From assembly GCA_963817375.1 (NCBI GenBank), contig CAWFOB010000005.1, positions 124,001 to 188,000 of the forward strand: DNA of 64,000 nt, in the 5' to 3' direction. Positions 10,148-18,355 of this stretch are shown piece after piece (positions within the stretch are counted from its first letter, which is position 1; each line of letters begins with the position of its first letter). Position numbers and translations under genes: made by a program. Under the pieces are notes generated by a model. It was given only the letters and a program-made list of their open reading frames with translations. It was not told where the DNA came from and ran no database searches. This DNA comes from JACVRM01 sp963817375 (GTDB lineage: Bacteria > Actinomycetota > Thermoleophilia > Gaiellales > Gaiellaceae).

Positions 10148-11113
10148 GTGCCGAACGTTCCGCTGTTGACCGGCGAGCACGTCCGGGCGGCGGTCTCGCC
10201 GTCAGAGGCCGTCGACGTCGTTCGCGACGCGTTCGTCGCGTACGCGCGCGGCGAGTGGACGATGCCGCCGAAGATCTACGTCGAGGCGTACCCCGCGGGC
10301 GACTTCCGCGCCATGCCGGCGCTCGGCGGCGGCTACGCCCTGCTCAAGTGGGTCACGTCCTTCCCCGGCAACCCCGCTCGCGGGCTGCCGACCGTGACCG
10401 GCCTCGTGCTGCTCTCGAGCGCGGAAGACGGGTCGCTCCGAGCCGTCCTCGACACGGCCGCGGTCACCGCCCGGCGGACCGGCGCTGCGGCCGTGCTCGC
10501 CGCCGAGGTGCTGCGGCGCGACGACGCCGGTCGGGCAGCGGTCGTCGGGGCCGGCGTCAACGGGCGAGCCGCGGCTGAGACCTTCGTCGCCCGGGGCCAC
10601 GACGTGGCGCTCTGGGACGTGGACGCCGGCCGCGCCGCCGCCGTGGCCGACGAGATCGGCGCGGCCGTCGCCGGCAGCCGCGAGGAGGCGCTCGGTGCGG
10701 ACGTGGTCGTCACGGTGACCCCGGGCCACGACCTGCTGTTCCCCGAGGGGAGCCTGCGAGCCGGGCCAGCACGTGAGCCTGATGGGCGCCGACGGCCCCG
10801 GCAAGGCCGAGATCGGCGCCGAGGAGCTGGCCCGCGTGGCGGCGGGCGCCGGGGTGCTCGTCGTCGACGAGTGGGAGCAGGCCAGCCACGGTGGCGAGAC
10901 CGCTCACGCGGTCGAGCGCGGGCTGCTCGACGCGAGGACGTCGCGACGCTCGGCGGCATCCTCGCCGGCGAGGAGCCGGGCCGCCGGTCGGAGGCCGACA
11001 TCACGGTCTTCGACTCGACCGGCCTCGCGATCCAGGATCTCGCGATCGCGATCGCGGCGGTGCGGAAGCACGACGCCGGCGAGCTGGCCGTCGTCCAGAC
11101 GCTCGCGCTCTGA
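10148..11113 (+). CDS. Ornithine cyclodeaminase / mu-crystallin family protein (two frame breaks)
   Basis: NAD(P)-dependent enzyme of the ornithine cyclodeaminase/mu-crystallin family, about 320 residues. Start GTG 10148 follows a GAGGAGA ribosome-binding site. Family features: an N-terminal dimerisation region, ALLKWVTSFPGNPARGLPTV, the stretch DTAAVTARRTGAAAVLAAEVL and the Rossmann motif VVGAGVNGRAAAETF. The frame shifts at an extra base (10766; SLRAG / QHVSLMGADGPGKAE) and returns at a missing base (10933/10934; GLLDA / EDVATLGG). Both repaired junctions match the family. The substrate cannot be read from the sequence: members include ornithine cyclodeaminases, alanine dehydrogenases and ketimine reductases. 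Confidence 0.75.
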   Translation: MPNVPLLTGEHVRAAVSPSEAVDVVRDAFVAYARGEWTMPPKIYVEAYPAGDFRAMPALGGGYALLKWVTSFPGNPARGLPTVTGLVLLSSAEDGSLRAVLDTAAVTARRTGAAAVLAAEVLRRDDAGRAAVVGAGVNGRAAAETFVARGHDVALWDVDAGRAAAVADEIGAAVAGSREEALGADVVVTVTPGHDLLFPEGSLRAGPAREPDGRRRPRQGRDRRRGAGPRGGGRRGARRRRVGAGQPRWRDRSRGRARAARREDVATLGGILAGEEPGRRSEADITVFDSTGLAIQDLAIAIAAVRKHDAGELAVVQTLAL

Positions 11114-11177
11114 CCCCTCGCCAGGGTCCCGCGACCCGATCGAGGCGCCGCGGAGCAGATCAGCCGACCTCGGGCGG

Positions 11178-12299
11178 CTAGGCCAGCCGCGCCGGGTCGA
11201 ACAGCTCCGGCTCGGGCGGCCCTTCGCCGAGGATGGCGCGCGCGACCAGGTCACCGGCCAGGTACCCGATCACGTTCCCGTGCCCGGAGTACCCGGCGGC
11301 GACCCACACGCGGTCCTCGCCCGGCACGCGCCCGACCAGCGGGAGACCGTCCGGGGACGTGCCCCAGATCCCCGCCCAGCGGTGCGTCACGCCGGGCCGC
11401 CCGCCGACGAGCTCGGCCGCGAGCTGCTCGATGCGCTCCTGGATCACCGGCGTCGTCTCCTCGACGGCGGTCCACTCGCTGCCGAGGCTCGCGTCCCGCC
11501 GGCCGCCGATCACGAGGCGGCCGTCCGGCAGCTGCTGCCAGTAATCGAACCCGTGGCGCGAGTAATGGGGACGCGGAAAGAGCATGCGGCCGAGCGGCTC
11601 CGTGACCAGGACCTGGCCGCGCGTCGCCCGCACCCGCTCGTCGAGAAACGGGACGAGCCCGCCGGTGTAGCCGTCCGTCGCGACGACGACCTGCGCCTCT
11701 CCGAGTGCCTCGAGCGACTCCACCCGCTCGTGCTCGCGCAGGTCGGCGCCGGCCTCCGCCGCGAGCGCGGCCAGGCGCCGCACCCAGCGCGCCGGGCGCA
11801 GCGAGCCATCCGTCGGGTGCACGACCGCACCGTGAAACAGCCCGTCGAGCGGCGCGGGCGGATCGTCGAGCCACTCGGCGGCGAAGCCGTCCTCGACCAG
11901 CAACTCGTACTCGGCCTGCAGCTCAGCTCGCTCGCCCTCGCCGGCGGCGAGCCGCAGGCTGCCCGTATGCACGAAGGCGTCGCCGGCGAGCGAGGCCAGC
12001 CGCGTGAGCGCCCGCTCGGTCAGCTCCCAGTAGTGACGTGCGAGCCCGGCCCCGAGCTCGCGTCGCGCCGCGTCGTACGGCATGGCGCCGCCGCGGAGCG
12101 CGAAGCCGCCGTTCCGGCCGCTCGCGCCCGAGGCGATCGCGCGCGCCTCGAGGAGGCGAACCCGCATGCCCGCCTGCGCCAGCGTGAGCGCGCAGGAGCA
12201 GCCCGTGACGCCGCCGCCGACGACGACCACCTCGGGCTTGCCCTCGAGCCGGGTCGCAGGCAGCGCCGGCGCCTCCTCCTCCAGCCAGAACGAGCCCAC
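11178..12299 (-). CDS. FAD-dependent amino acid/amine oxidase (DAO family)
   Basis: Flavoprotein of the D-amino-acid/glycine oxidase family, 373 residues, probably oxidising an amine or amino acid to imine and hydrogen peroxide. It shows the FAD dinucleotide-binding motif VVVGGGVTGCSCALTLAQAG, the family motif ASGASGRNGG, and a C-terminal FAD loop GYSGHGNVIGYLAGDLVA. WAGIWGTSPDGLPLVGRVP matches gamma-glutamylputrescine-oxidase-like members. It starts at GTG 12299, preceded by a leaderless -10 box. It converges on the ornithine cyclodeaminase family gene, but no shared pathway can be proved. Confidence 0.8.
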   Translation of the reverse strand: MGSFWLEEEAPALPATRLEGKPEVVVVGGGVTGCSCALTLAQAGMRVRLLEARAIASGASGRNGGFALRGGAMPYDAARRELGAGLARHYWELTERALTRLASLAGDAFVHTGSLRLAAGEGERAELQAEYELLVEDGFAAEWLDDPPAPLDGLFHGAVVHPTDGSLRPARWVRRLAALAAEAGADLREHERVESLEALGEAQVVVATDGYTGGLVPFLDERVRATRGQVLVTEPLGRMLFPRPHYSRHGFDYWQQLPDGRLVIGGRRDASLGSEWTAVEETTPVIQERIEQLAAELVGGRPGVTHRWAGIWGTSPDGLPLVGRVPGEDRVWVAAGYSGHGNVIGYLAGDLVARAILGEGPPEPELFDPARLA

Positions 12300-12307
12300 G
12301 CCGGGCG

Positions 12308-12313
12308 ATCGTA
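12308..12313 (-). promoter_or_regulatory. -10 box of leaderless promoter (amine oxidase)
   Basis: On the complement TACGAT ends 8 bases before GTG 12299, with no ribosome-binding site between. Confidence 0.45.
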
Positions 12314-12387
12314 ATCACTGCCCCGCCGCCCTCGGAATGCCGGTGGGTTAGGTTTGCCCGGTCTTTACGGCCAACGAGGGAGGGCAC

Positions 12388-13377
12388 ATGAATCGTCCAG
12401 CACGCCCCGGCGGGCGCACGCTCGCAGGATGCGTCGCGCTCGTTGCTGCGCTCTTTGCGTTCGTGTTCGTTCCTGCGGGCTCCGCCGCCCAGTCGCGGCC
12501 GGGTAGCGACTACCTGGCGCTCGGCGACTCACTCGCGTACGGCTACCAGGCGGCGAAGTTCGCGGGCGAGTTCCCGAACGTGATCCCGGAGAGCTTCAAC
12601 AGTGGCTACGTCGACCGGCTCAGCTTCTGGCTGCAGTTGCGGAATCCCACCATCGCCACGACGAACGACGGCTGCCCCGGCGAGTCGACCGACTCGTTCA
12701 TTCGAGGTGGCCGCGGGCCGCTCACGGGCTTCACGTTCGTGCCGAACCCGGGTTTCTGTGGCGACCAGGCGGCGCCGGGCGTCGGCGCCATCTTCAGCAA
12801 GGCCTGGCTGCACCATTTCTACGCCGGCACGCAGCTCGCCGACGCGCTCGCGTTCCTCGCGGCGCACCCGGACACGAATCCGATCACGGTCGACCTCGGG
12901 GCCAACGACGCGCTCATCTTCCTGGAGCAGTGCGGCTTCGGCGCCGTCCCGAACTGCATCACCCCGCAGTCGCTCGCGGCGCTGTACGCGCACATCGGCG
13001 CCAACATGGCGACCATCCTCGGCGCGCTGCGCGCCGCCGCCCCGCACGCGGAGATCGTCGTGCTCGGCCTCTACAACGCGTACCCAACAGTCCTGCCGGG
13101 CGGAGACCAGACGACCAGGGGTCTGAACGGCGTGCTGCGAACCGCGGCCGTGAGTTTCGGTGCCCGCTTCGCCGACCCGATGGGGGTCTTCAACCCGTCG
13201 ATCTTCAGCGGTGCGCCCGAGGCCACGGACATCCCGGTGATCTGCGCCCTCACCAACATGTGCCCCGGCGGGATCTTCAATCCGAGCAGCCCCGCCGCGG
13301 ACATCCATCCCACGAACGCCGGCTACTCCGAGCTCGCGCGCAGAATCGCGATCGCACTGACGCCGGCCTTCGGCTAG
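12388..13377 (+). CDS. Secreted SGNH/GDSL-family hydrolase
   Basis: Extracellular SGNH hydrolase (lipase/esterase fold), 329 residues. An N-terminal signal peptide is clear: a basic start, hydrophobic VALVAALFAFVFV and Ala-rich cleavage site near residue 36. The catalytic serine lies in ALGDSLAYGY, the oxyanion Asn in DLGANDAL, and the Asp-His pair in DIHPTNAGY near the C-terminus. Several cysteines suggest disulfides in the mature protein. ATG 12388 follows a strong GAGGGAGG ribosome-binding site. The ester substrate is unknown; lipid, sugar or polyester substrates are all possible. Confidence 0.85.
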   Translation: MNRPARPGGRTLAGCVALVAALFAFVFVPAGSAAQSRPGSDYLALGDSLAYGYQAAKFAGEFPNVIPESFNSGYVDRLSFWLQLRNPTIATTNDGCPGESTDSFIRGGRGPLTGFTFVPNPGFCGDQAAPGVGAIFSKAWLHHFYAGTQLADALAFLAAHPDTNPITVDLGANDALIFLEQCGFGAVPNCITPQSLAALYAHIGANMATILGALRAAAPHAEIVVLGLYNAYPTVLPGGDQTTRGLNGVLRTAAVSFGARFADPMGVFNPSIFSGAPEATDIPVICALTNMCPGGIFNPSSPAADIHPTNAGYSELARRIAIALTPAFG

Positions 13378-13398
13378 GCCGCGAACAACGAGACATCC

Positions 13399-13429
13399 GC
13401 CGGAGGGGCGCATTCGGCGCCCCTCCGGC
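13399..13429. terminator. Bidirectional hairpin terminator
   Basis: A perfect 12-base stem (GCCGGAGGGGCG with CGCCCCTCCGGC, loop CATTCGG) sits between the convergent SGNH hydrolase and dprA genes, so it can serve both. Confidence 0.75.
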
Positions 13430-13445
13430 GCGACACGGACCGGGC

Positions 13446-14432
13446 TCACCGCCCGGCCGCGCGACGGTAGAGCCCGTCTCCCGCCGCCGCGAGCCCGGCG
13501 AGCTCCAGCTCGGTGAGGGCGGCGGCCACCGCCGACGCGTCGAGCCCCGTCGCCCGGACCAGCTCGTCGACCGCCATCGCGCCGTCCAGCGCATCGAGAA
13601 CGCGGGCCGCCGGTCGTCCGACCGGTGGCGGCGTGGCCGCCGACTCCTCGATACCGAACGAGCGCAGGACATCCGCCGGCTCGAGCAGCGGCGTCGCGCC
13701 CAGCGCGAGCAGCCGGTTCGTCCCGGCGCTCAGCGCGGACGTGATCTCGCCCGGCACGGCGAGCACCTCCCGGCCCTCCTCGAGCGCAAGGTCGGCGGTG
13801 ATCAGCGCGCCGCTTCGCTCCCGCGCCTCCACGACGACCGTCACCGCCGGCAGGCCGGCCACGATCCTGTTCCGCGCCGGGAAGCGCCACGGCGCCGGCT
13901 CGACGCCGGGCCCGTACTCCGAGACGACGAGGCCGGTCTCGCAGATCCGGCTCGCCAGCTCGGCGTGCGAGGCCGGGTAGTCGCGATCGATCCCGCAGCC
14001 GAAGACGGCGACCGTCCGGCCGCCGCCGTCGAGCGCTCCGCGGTGCGCCTCGGCGTCGATCCCACGCGCCATGCCGCTCACGACGACGAGGCCGGCGCGT
14101 GCGAGCTCGCGCCCGAGCATGCGTGCCACCTGGGCGCCGTACGGCGAGCAGGCGCGCGCACCGACCACCGCGACGGCGGGCGCGTCGAGGAGAGCGGGTG
14201 CGCCGCCGCCGCGCACGAAGAGCCCCGCCGGCGGGTCGAAGATGGCGGCGAGCCCGTGCGGGAAGCGCGGCGAGGACCGTGCCACCCACGTGACGCCGAG
14301 CTCGCCTAGCCGCTCGCGGTAGGCGCGCTCGTCGAAGCGCCGCACGAACGCGCGGTAGTGGGCGTCCGTGGGCTCGCGCACCACGTGGCGCCCCGTCTCG
14401 GCCGCGTAGGCGGCGAGCGCCAGCTCGCTCAT
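13446..14432 (-). CDS. dprA: DNA-processing protein DprA
   Basis: Cytoplasmic protein that loads RecA onto incoming single-stranded DNA during natural transformation, 328 residues. The Rossmann-like core is evident: AVAVVGARACSPYG, VVSGMARGIDAEAHRGAL, TVAVFGCGIDRDYP, RFPARNRIVAGL and ALEEGREVLAVPGE. A C-terminal winged-helix-like region (MAVDELVRATGLDASAVAAAL) follows, as in many DprA proteins. ATG 14432 overlaps the comM stop (ATGA), so both are co-translated. Together with comM this suggests at least part of a competence or recombination toolkit. Confidence 0.92.
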   Translation of the reverse strand: MSELALAAYAAETGRHVVREPTDAHYRAFVRRFDERAYRERLGELGVTWVARSSPRFPHGLAAIFDPPAGLFVRGGGAPALLDAPAVAVVGARACSPYGAQVARMLGRELARAGLVVVSGMARGIDAEAHRGALDGGGRTVAVFGCGIDRDYPASHAELASRICETGLVVSEYGPGVEPAPWRFPARNRIVAGLPAVTVVVEARERSGALITADLALEEGREVLAVPGEITSALSAGTNRLLALGATPLLEPADVLRSFGIEESAATPPPVGRPAARVLDALDGAMAVDELVRATGLDASAVAAALTELELAGLAAAGDGLYRRAAGR

Positions 14433-15889
14433 GCGGCGAGCTCCGGCGGCGGCCGGTAGGCGAGTGCCTCCGCCACGTGCTCCTCGGCGATCGCGTCCGC
14501 ACCGGCGAGCGCGGCGATCGTGAGCGCGACCCGCGCGACCCGCGCTCGACCACGGCCGGAGAGCGGGAGCCGTTCGACCGCGCGGTCGAGCAGGTCGCTC
14601 GCCCCCGGCGTTCGCGGCAGCCCGCCGGCCGCGAGCCGCTCGCGGGCGGCGGCGACGCGCTCGCGGACCGGCGCCGACGCTTCGCCCGGCTCGGCGGCCA
14701 GCTCGTATGCGCGCGGCCGCGGCGCCGTGACGACGAGATCGAACCGGTCGAGGAGGGCGCGCGAGAGCCTGTCGCGAAAGGCCGCCAGCCGCTGTTGTGA
14801 GCATGAGCACGCGGCCTTGGGGTCACCCCGGGCGCCGCACGGGCAAAGGTTCATCGTCCCGACCAGCTGGAAGCGGGCCGGAAACAGCGCCCGCCCCTCG
14901 ACCCGCGCGATCGCGATCTCGCCGTCCTCGAGCGGCTGGCGGAGCGCCTCGAGCGCCGGCCGCGAGAACTCCGGCAGCTCGTCGAGCAGCAGGACGCCGT
15001 TGTGCGCCAGCGTCGCCTCGCCCGGCCGCAGCCGGCCTCCACCGCCGCCCACGATCGCCGCCATCGAGGCGCCGTGGTGCGGTGCCCGAAACGGCCGCCG
15101 CACCACGAGCCCCTCGCCCGGTCGCAGCAGTCCGGCGACCGACCAGATCCGCGTGACCTCGAGCGCCTCGTCGAACGTGAGCGGCGGCAGGATGCCGGGG
15201 AGGCGCCGGCCCAGCATCGACTTCCCGGTGCCCGGCGGCCCCGCGAGCAGGAGGTTGTGGCCGCCGGCCGCAGCGAGCTCGAGCGCGCGGCGGGCGCGCT
15301 CCTGGCCGCGGACGTCGGCGAGGTCGCGGTAGGCCGGTGGCGCGGGATCGGCGGCCGGCGGATCGCAGGGCTCGACGGCGAGCTCGCCGCGAAGGTAGTC
15401 GTACGCCTCGCGCAGGTGGCTGACCGGGATCGCCTGGATTCCGCCGAGCGCCGCCTCGGGCGCGACTTCGGCGGCGCAGAGGATGCGTTCCGCCCCCGCA
15501 CGGCGAGCCGCCTCGGCGAGGAGCACGGTGCCGCTCACCGGGCGGATCGACCCGTGCAGCCCGATCTCGCCGACGGCGGCATGGCCGGCGATGCTCTCGG
15601 GCGAGACCTGCCTGGACGCGGCGAGGAGGGCGAGCGCAATGGGCAGGTCGAAGCCGGCCCCTTCCTTGCGCAGCGCCGCCGGCGCGAGGTTGACCGTGAG
15701 GCGCCCCGACGGCCAGTGCAGCCCGGACGAGTCGAACCCGGCTCGGACGCGCTCCTTCGCCTCCTGACACGCGCGGTCGCCGAGGCCGACGAGCACGAAC
15801 GCCGGCTGCTGATCGCGAACCTGAGCCTCCACCTCCACGCGCCGCGCCTCGAGGCCGACGACGGCGTGCGTGAGGACGCGTGCGAGCAC
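14429..15889 (-). CDS. comM: ComM/YifB Mg-chelatase-like AAA+ helicase
   Basis: AAA+ ATPase that extends branch migration during integration of transforming DNA, 486 residues. The N-terminal ChlI-type domain (residues about 1-165) is followed by Walker A GPPGTGKS, Walker B LLLDELPEF and a cysteine-rich insert CPCGARGDPKAACSCS, then the C-terminal Mg-chelatase domain with LLDRFDLVV. GTG 15889 is placed by a TAGCGT box 6 bases upstream. It overlaps dprA by four bases. Confidence 0.92.
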   Translation of the reverse strand: MLARVLTHAVVGLEARRVEVEAQVRDQQPAFVLVGLGDRACQEAKERVRAGFDSSGLHWPSGRLTVNLAPAALRKEGAGFDLPIALALLAASRQVSPESIAGHAAVGEIGLHGSIRPVSGTVLLAEAARRAGAERILCAAEVAPEAALGGIQAIPVSHLREAYDYLRGELAVEPCDPPAADPAPPAYRDLADVRGQERARRALELAAAGGHNLLLAGPPGTGKSMLGRRLPGILPPLTFDEALEVTRIWSVAGLLRPGEGLVVRRPFRAPHHGASMAAIVGGGGGRLRPGEATLAHNGVLLLDELPEFSRPALEALRQPLEDGEIAIARVEGRALFPARFQLVGTMNLCPCGARGDPKAACSCSQQRLAAFRDRLSRALLDRFDLVVTAPRPRAYELAAEPGEASAPVRERVAAARERLAAGGLPRTPGASDLLDRAVERLPLSGRGRARVARVALTIAALAGADAIAEEHVAEALAYRPPPELAA

Positions 15890-15895
15890 CCTCCG

Positions 15896-15901
15896 ACGCT
15901 A
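15896..15901 (-). promoter_or_regulatory. -10 box of leaderless promoter (comM-dprA)
   Basis: On the complement TAGCGT ends 6 bases before GTG 15889. A weak GGAGG also falls in the spacer, so leadered initiation from a farther promoter is not excluded. Confidence 0.4.
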
Positions 15902-15927
15902 GGGAGCGAAACCGCGCGCGTCTGTGT

Positions 15928-16332
15928 CTATTCCGTGCCGAGAGGCTCGCGCCAGACGAGCGCGGTGCCGTCGAGCACGACCACGCCGTCCTGGTTCGTG
16001 ATCGTCGTCCGCAGCTGGGAGATCGGCTTGTCGTCGCGGAGCTCGAGCACCTCGACCTCCGCGGTGATGAGGTCGCCGGGGCGAACCGGCGCACGGAAGC
16101 TCCAGTCCACCCGCAGGAACACGCTGCCCGGGCCGGGCAGGTCCTCGGCGACGACCGCGTTCAGCAGGCCCGACGTGACGCCGCCCTGGACGATCAGCCC
16201 GCCGAAGCGCGAGCGCTCCGCAAGCTCACGGTCGTGGTGCAGCGGGTTGCGGTCGCCCGTCAGCTCCGTGAAGAGCTCGATGTCGCGCTCGCGCACCTCG
16301 CGCGACCGACGCGCCGTGTCGCCGACCCGCAT
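15928..16332 (-). CDS. MaoC-family enoyl-CoA hydratase
   Basis: Hot-dog-fold (R)-specific enoyl-CoA hydratase of the MaoC family, 134 residues. The hydratase signature ELTGDRNPLHHD carries the catalytic Asp and His, followed by FGGLIVQGGVTSGLLNAVV and the strand-rich C-terminus typical of the single-domain fold. ATG 16332 is chosen because the upstream in-frame region overlaps the divergent NUDIX gene and carries no hydratase features. Its likely role is in fatty acid or polyhydroxyalkanoate metabolism, or as a general acyl-CoA hydratase. No acyl-CoA neighbours narrow it down. Confidence 0.8.
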   Translation of the reverse strand: MRVGDTARRSREVRERDIELFTELTGDRNPLHHDRELAERSRFGGLIVQGGVTSGLLNAVVAEDLPGPGSVFLRVDWSFRAPVRPGDLITAEVEVLELRDDKPISQLRTTITNQDGVVVLDGTALVWREPLGTE

Positions 16333-16337
16333 CGCGA

Positions 16338-16343
16338 TAGCCT
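16338..16343 (+). promoter_or_regulatory. -10 box of leaderless promoter (NUDIX gene)
   Basis: TAGCCT lies 8 bases before GTG 16352 in the 19-base gap shared with the divergent MaoC gene. Confidence 0.45.
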
Positions 16344-16351
16344 CGCAAACC

Positions 16352-16873
16352 GTGCGCCCGTGGGAGAAGCTCAGCGAGGGGATCTCGTACGGCGGGTTTC
16401 GCACCGTCGTCACGCGCCGCTTTCGGCTGCCGGACGGCCGCGAGGCCGATTTCGACGTCGTCCAGAATCCGGACACCGTCGCGGTCGTCGCCCTGACCGA
16501 GGCGGGCGAGGTCATCCTCGTGCGCGAGTACCGGCCGGGCCCGGAGCAGCTGCTCTACGAGCTCCCGGGGGGTGCCATCGACGACGGCGAGACGCCCGAG
16601 GCCGCCGCGCGGCGCGAGCTGCTCGAGGAGACGGGCTACGAGGGCGACCTGCGCGCGGTGGGCTCGTTCTGGGCCGGCGCCTACTCGACGCACCGCCGGC
16701 ACGCGTTCGTCGCGACCGAGTGCTACCGGGTGGCCGAGCTCTGGCCCGAGGAGAACGAGGCGGTCGAGGTCGCGCTGATGCCCTTCGCCGACTTCCGCGG
16801 GCACGTACGGAGCGGCGAGCTGACGGACGTCGCGACCGCCTACCTGGGCCTGGACGCGCTCAACCGGCTGTAG
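16352..16873 (+). CDS. NUDIX hydrolase, ADP-ribose pyrophosphatase-like
   Basis: NUDIX phosphohydrolase, 173 residues, most similar in layout to ADP-ribose/sugar-nucleotide pyrophosphatases. The full NUDIX box is present: GGAIDDGETPEAAARRELLEE followed by TGY, preceded by VILVREYRPGPEQLLYELP, the substrate-side strand typical of ADP-ribose pyrophosphatases. Start GTG 16352 gives VRPWEKLSEGISYGG and follows the leaderless -10 box. Its 3' end overlaps the convergent methylase gene by 14 bases. Confidence 0.85.
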   Translation: MRPWEKLSEGISYGGFRTVVTRRFRLPDGREADFDVVQNPDTVAVVALTEAGEVILVREYRPGPEQLLYELPGGAIDDGETPEAAARRELLEETGYEGDLRAVGSFWAGAYSTHRRHAFVATECYRVAELWPEENEAVEVALMPFADFRGHVRSGELTDVATAYLGLDALNRL

Positions 16874-17975
16874 CGAGCAGCACGTCCTCGAAGTACTCGC
16901 CGGCGCGGCGGCCGGTGCGCCGGTTGACGTGCCGGCTGAAGCGCCCGGCGAGGCGGAGCCCGGCGCGCTCGAGGATGCCGTCGTAGAGGTCGCGTCGGTC
17001 GTTCACGACGATGAGCACCGGCGCATCGGGCTCGAGCGCCCCGCGCACACGCGCCAGCACCTCCGCGATCCCCTCGCAGTACGCGGCGATCGCACGGCGG
17101 CTCGTGCCGCGCTCGGCGGCGCCCAGCTCGAGGTCGCGGCGGTCGTCGAGGCCGAGGAGCTCGTACGCGTAGCGGTGCTGCTCGTGGTAGTCGATCAGCC
17201 CCGGGTACGGCGGCGAGGTGACCACGCCGGCGTACGGCCCGCCGACGTCGATCGCGCGTGCGTCACCGTGCCGGACATCCGCCTCCACCTCGCGCTCGCG
17301 CACGCGCGCGAACGCCTTGATGCGCGCGACCGTGTCCAGGCCGTAGCGGCGCAGGAAATGGTCGGCGTGGTCGACCGGCCGGCATGTGCGCCGGTGCTTG
17401 TGGCACCAGTACGGCGATCGCTGGGGCCGCCGCGGGAAATCGAGGTCGAAGTGCGTGGTGAGCCGGGCGGAGCGGGCCGCGCGCGCCAGGACGACGCGCA
17501 GCACGTCCGCGTGCTCGGCGCCGGCGATCAGCGAGCGGAAGGCGAGCAGCTCCCGGCGGGAGTCGGGCGCGTACCAGCGGCGTACGTACGCCGACGGCGG
17601 GCCGTCCGGTTCCGCCTCGTCCATCCGGGCGAGCACCTCGCGCACCTCGCGCTCCAGGGCGAACGGGTTGTACTCCGCCGTCTTGACCCGCATGAGCAGG
17701 CAGTTGAAGGCCGCGACGTCGAGCCCCGTCGCCGGGTGGCCGCTCTCGAGCGACTGGACGAGTGTCGTCCCCGAGCCGGCGAACGGGTCGAGCACGGGCC
17801 CGCCCGGCCGCACGTGGCGCGCGAGCAGCGTCTCGACGAGCTGGGGCACGAACTTGCCGAGGTACGGATGCAGGCGGTGCACGTGCTTCGTGCGCTCGCG
17901 CTCGGGCAGCTCCCGCTCCGACCACGAGAGCTCGAGGTCGATCTCCCGGTACAGCGCGTCCTGCGTCGGCGCCAT
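16860..17975 (-). CDS. Orphan DNA methylase, SPPY type
   Basis: S-adenosylmethionine-dependent amino-methyltransferase, 371 residues. HPYLGKFVPQLVETLL leads into motif I DPFAGSGTT (63-71); the catalytic motif IV is SPPY (254-257), the form seen in N4-cytosine and some N6-adenine methylases. Cys/His-rich YWCHKHRRTC lies between. Start ATG 17975 removes a basic upstream extension that overlaps yraN. No restriction endonuclease or specificity subunit is adjacent, so it is probably a solitary modification enzyme. An RNA substrate cannot be ruled out from motifs alone. Confidence 0.7.
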   Translation of the reverse strand: MAPTQDALYREIDLELSWSERELPERERTKHVHRLHPYLGKFVPQLVETLLARHVRPGGPVLDPFAGSGTTLVQSLESGHPATGLDVAAFNCLLMRVKTAEYNPFALEREVREVLARMDEAEPDGPPSAYVRRWYAPDSRRELLAFRSLIAGAEHADVLRVVLARAARSARLTTHFDLDFPRRPQRSPYWCHKHRRTCRPVDHADHFLRRYGLDTVARIKAFARVREREVEADVRHGDARAIDVGGPYAGVVTSPPYPGLIDYHEQHRYAYELLGLDDRRDLELGAAERGTSRRAIAAYCEGIAEVLARVRGALEPDAPVLIVVNDRRDLYDGILERAGLRLAGRFSRHVNRRTGRRAGEYFEDVLLATAG

Positions 17976-18013
17976 CAGGGCGGAGTTCGGCGACGGCGCG
18001 GCGAGTCCTGGCC

Positions 18014-18355
18014 CTAGAAGGCGCCCGTGATCCGTCGCAGCCCGGCCGGCGAGACGGCGACCACGTCGAAGCGCACCACGAGGCCCCGGAGCTGGGGGTG
18101 GGCGGCCAGCCACGCGGCCGCCGCCCGGCGCACGCGCCGCTGCTTCTCGCCCGTGACCATCTCGGCGGGATCGCCGAAGCGGGGGCCGCTCTTCTGCTTC
18201 ACCTCGCAGAAGACGACGGTGCGGCCGCGGCGGACGACGAGGTCGAGCTCGTTGCCGCCCGCCCAGGCGTTCATGTCGAGGATCCGGTACCCGCGGAGGC
18301 GGTAGTGGCGGCGTGCGCGGCGCTCGGCCTCAGCCCCGCGCTGCCGCGTGTTCAC
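18014..18355 (-). CDS. yraN: YraN family (UPF0102) endonuclease-like protein
   Basis: Small YraN/UPF0102 protein, 113 residues, with a restriction-endonuclease-like fold: NELDLVVRRGRTVVFCEVKQK supplies the Asp and E-x-K of a PD-(D/E)XK core. Its role is not settled in the family; genetic linkage to rnhB and dprA is classic. The 5' end overlaps rnhB by 26 bases, so it is translated from the same transcript. Confidence 0.85.
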   Translation of the reverse strand: MNTRQRGAEAERRARRHYRLRGYRILDMNAWAGGNELDLVVRRGRTVVFCEVKQKSGPRFGDPAEMVTGEKQRRVRRAAAAWLAAHPQLRGLVVRFDVVAVSPAGLRRITGAF

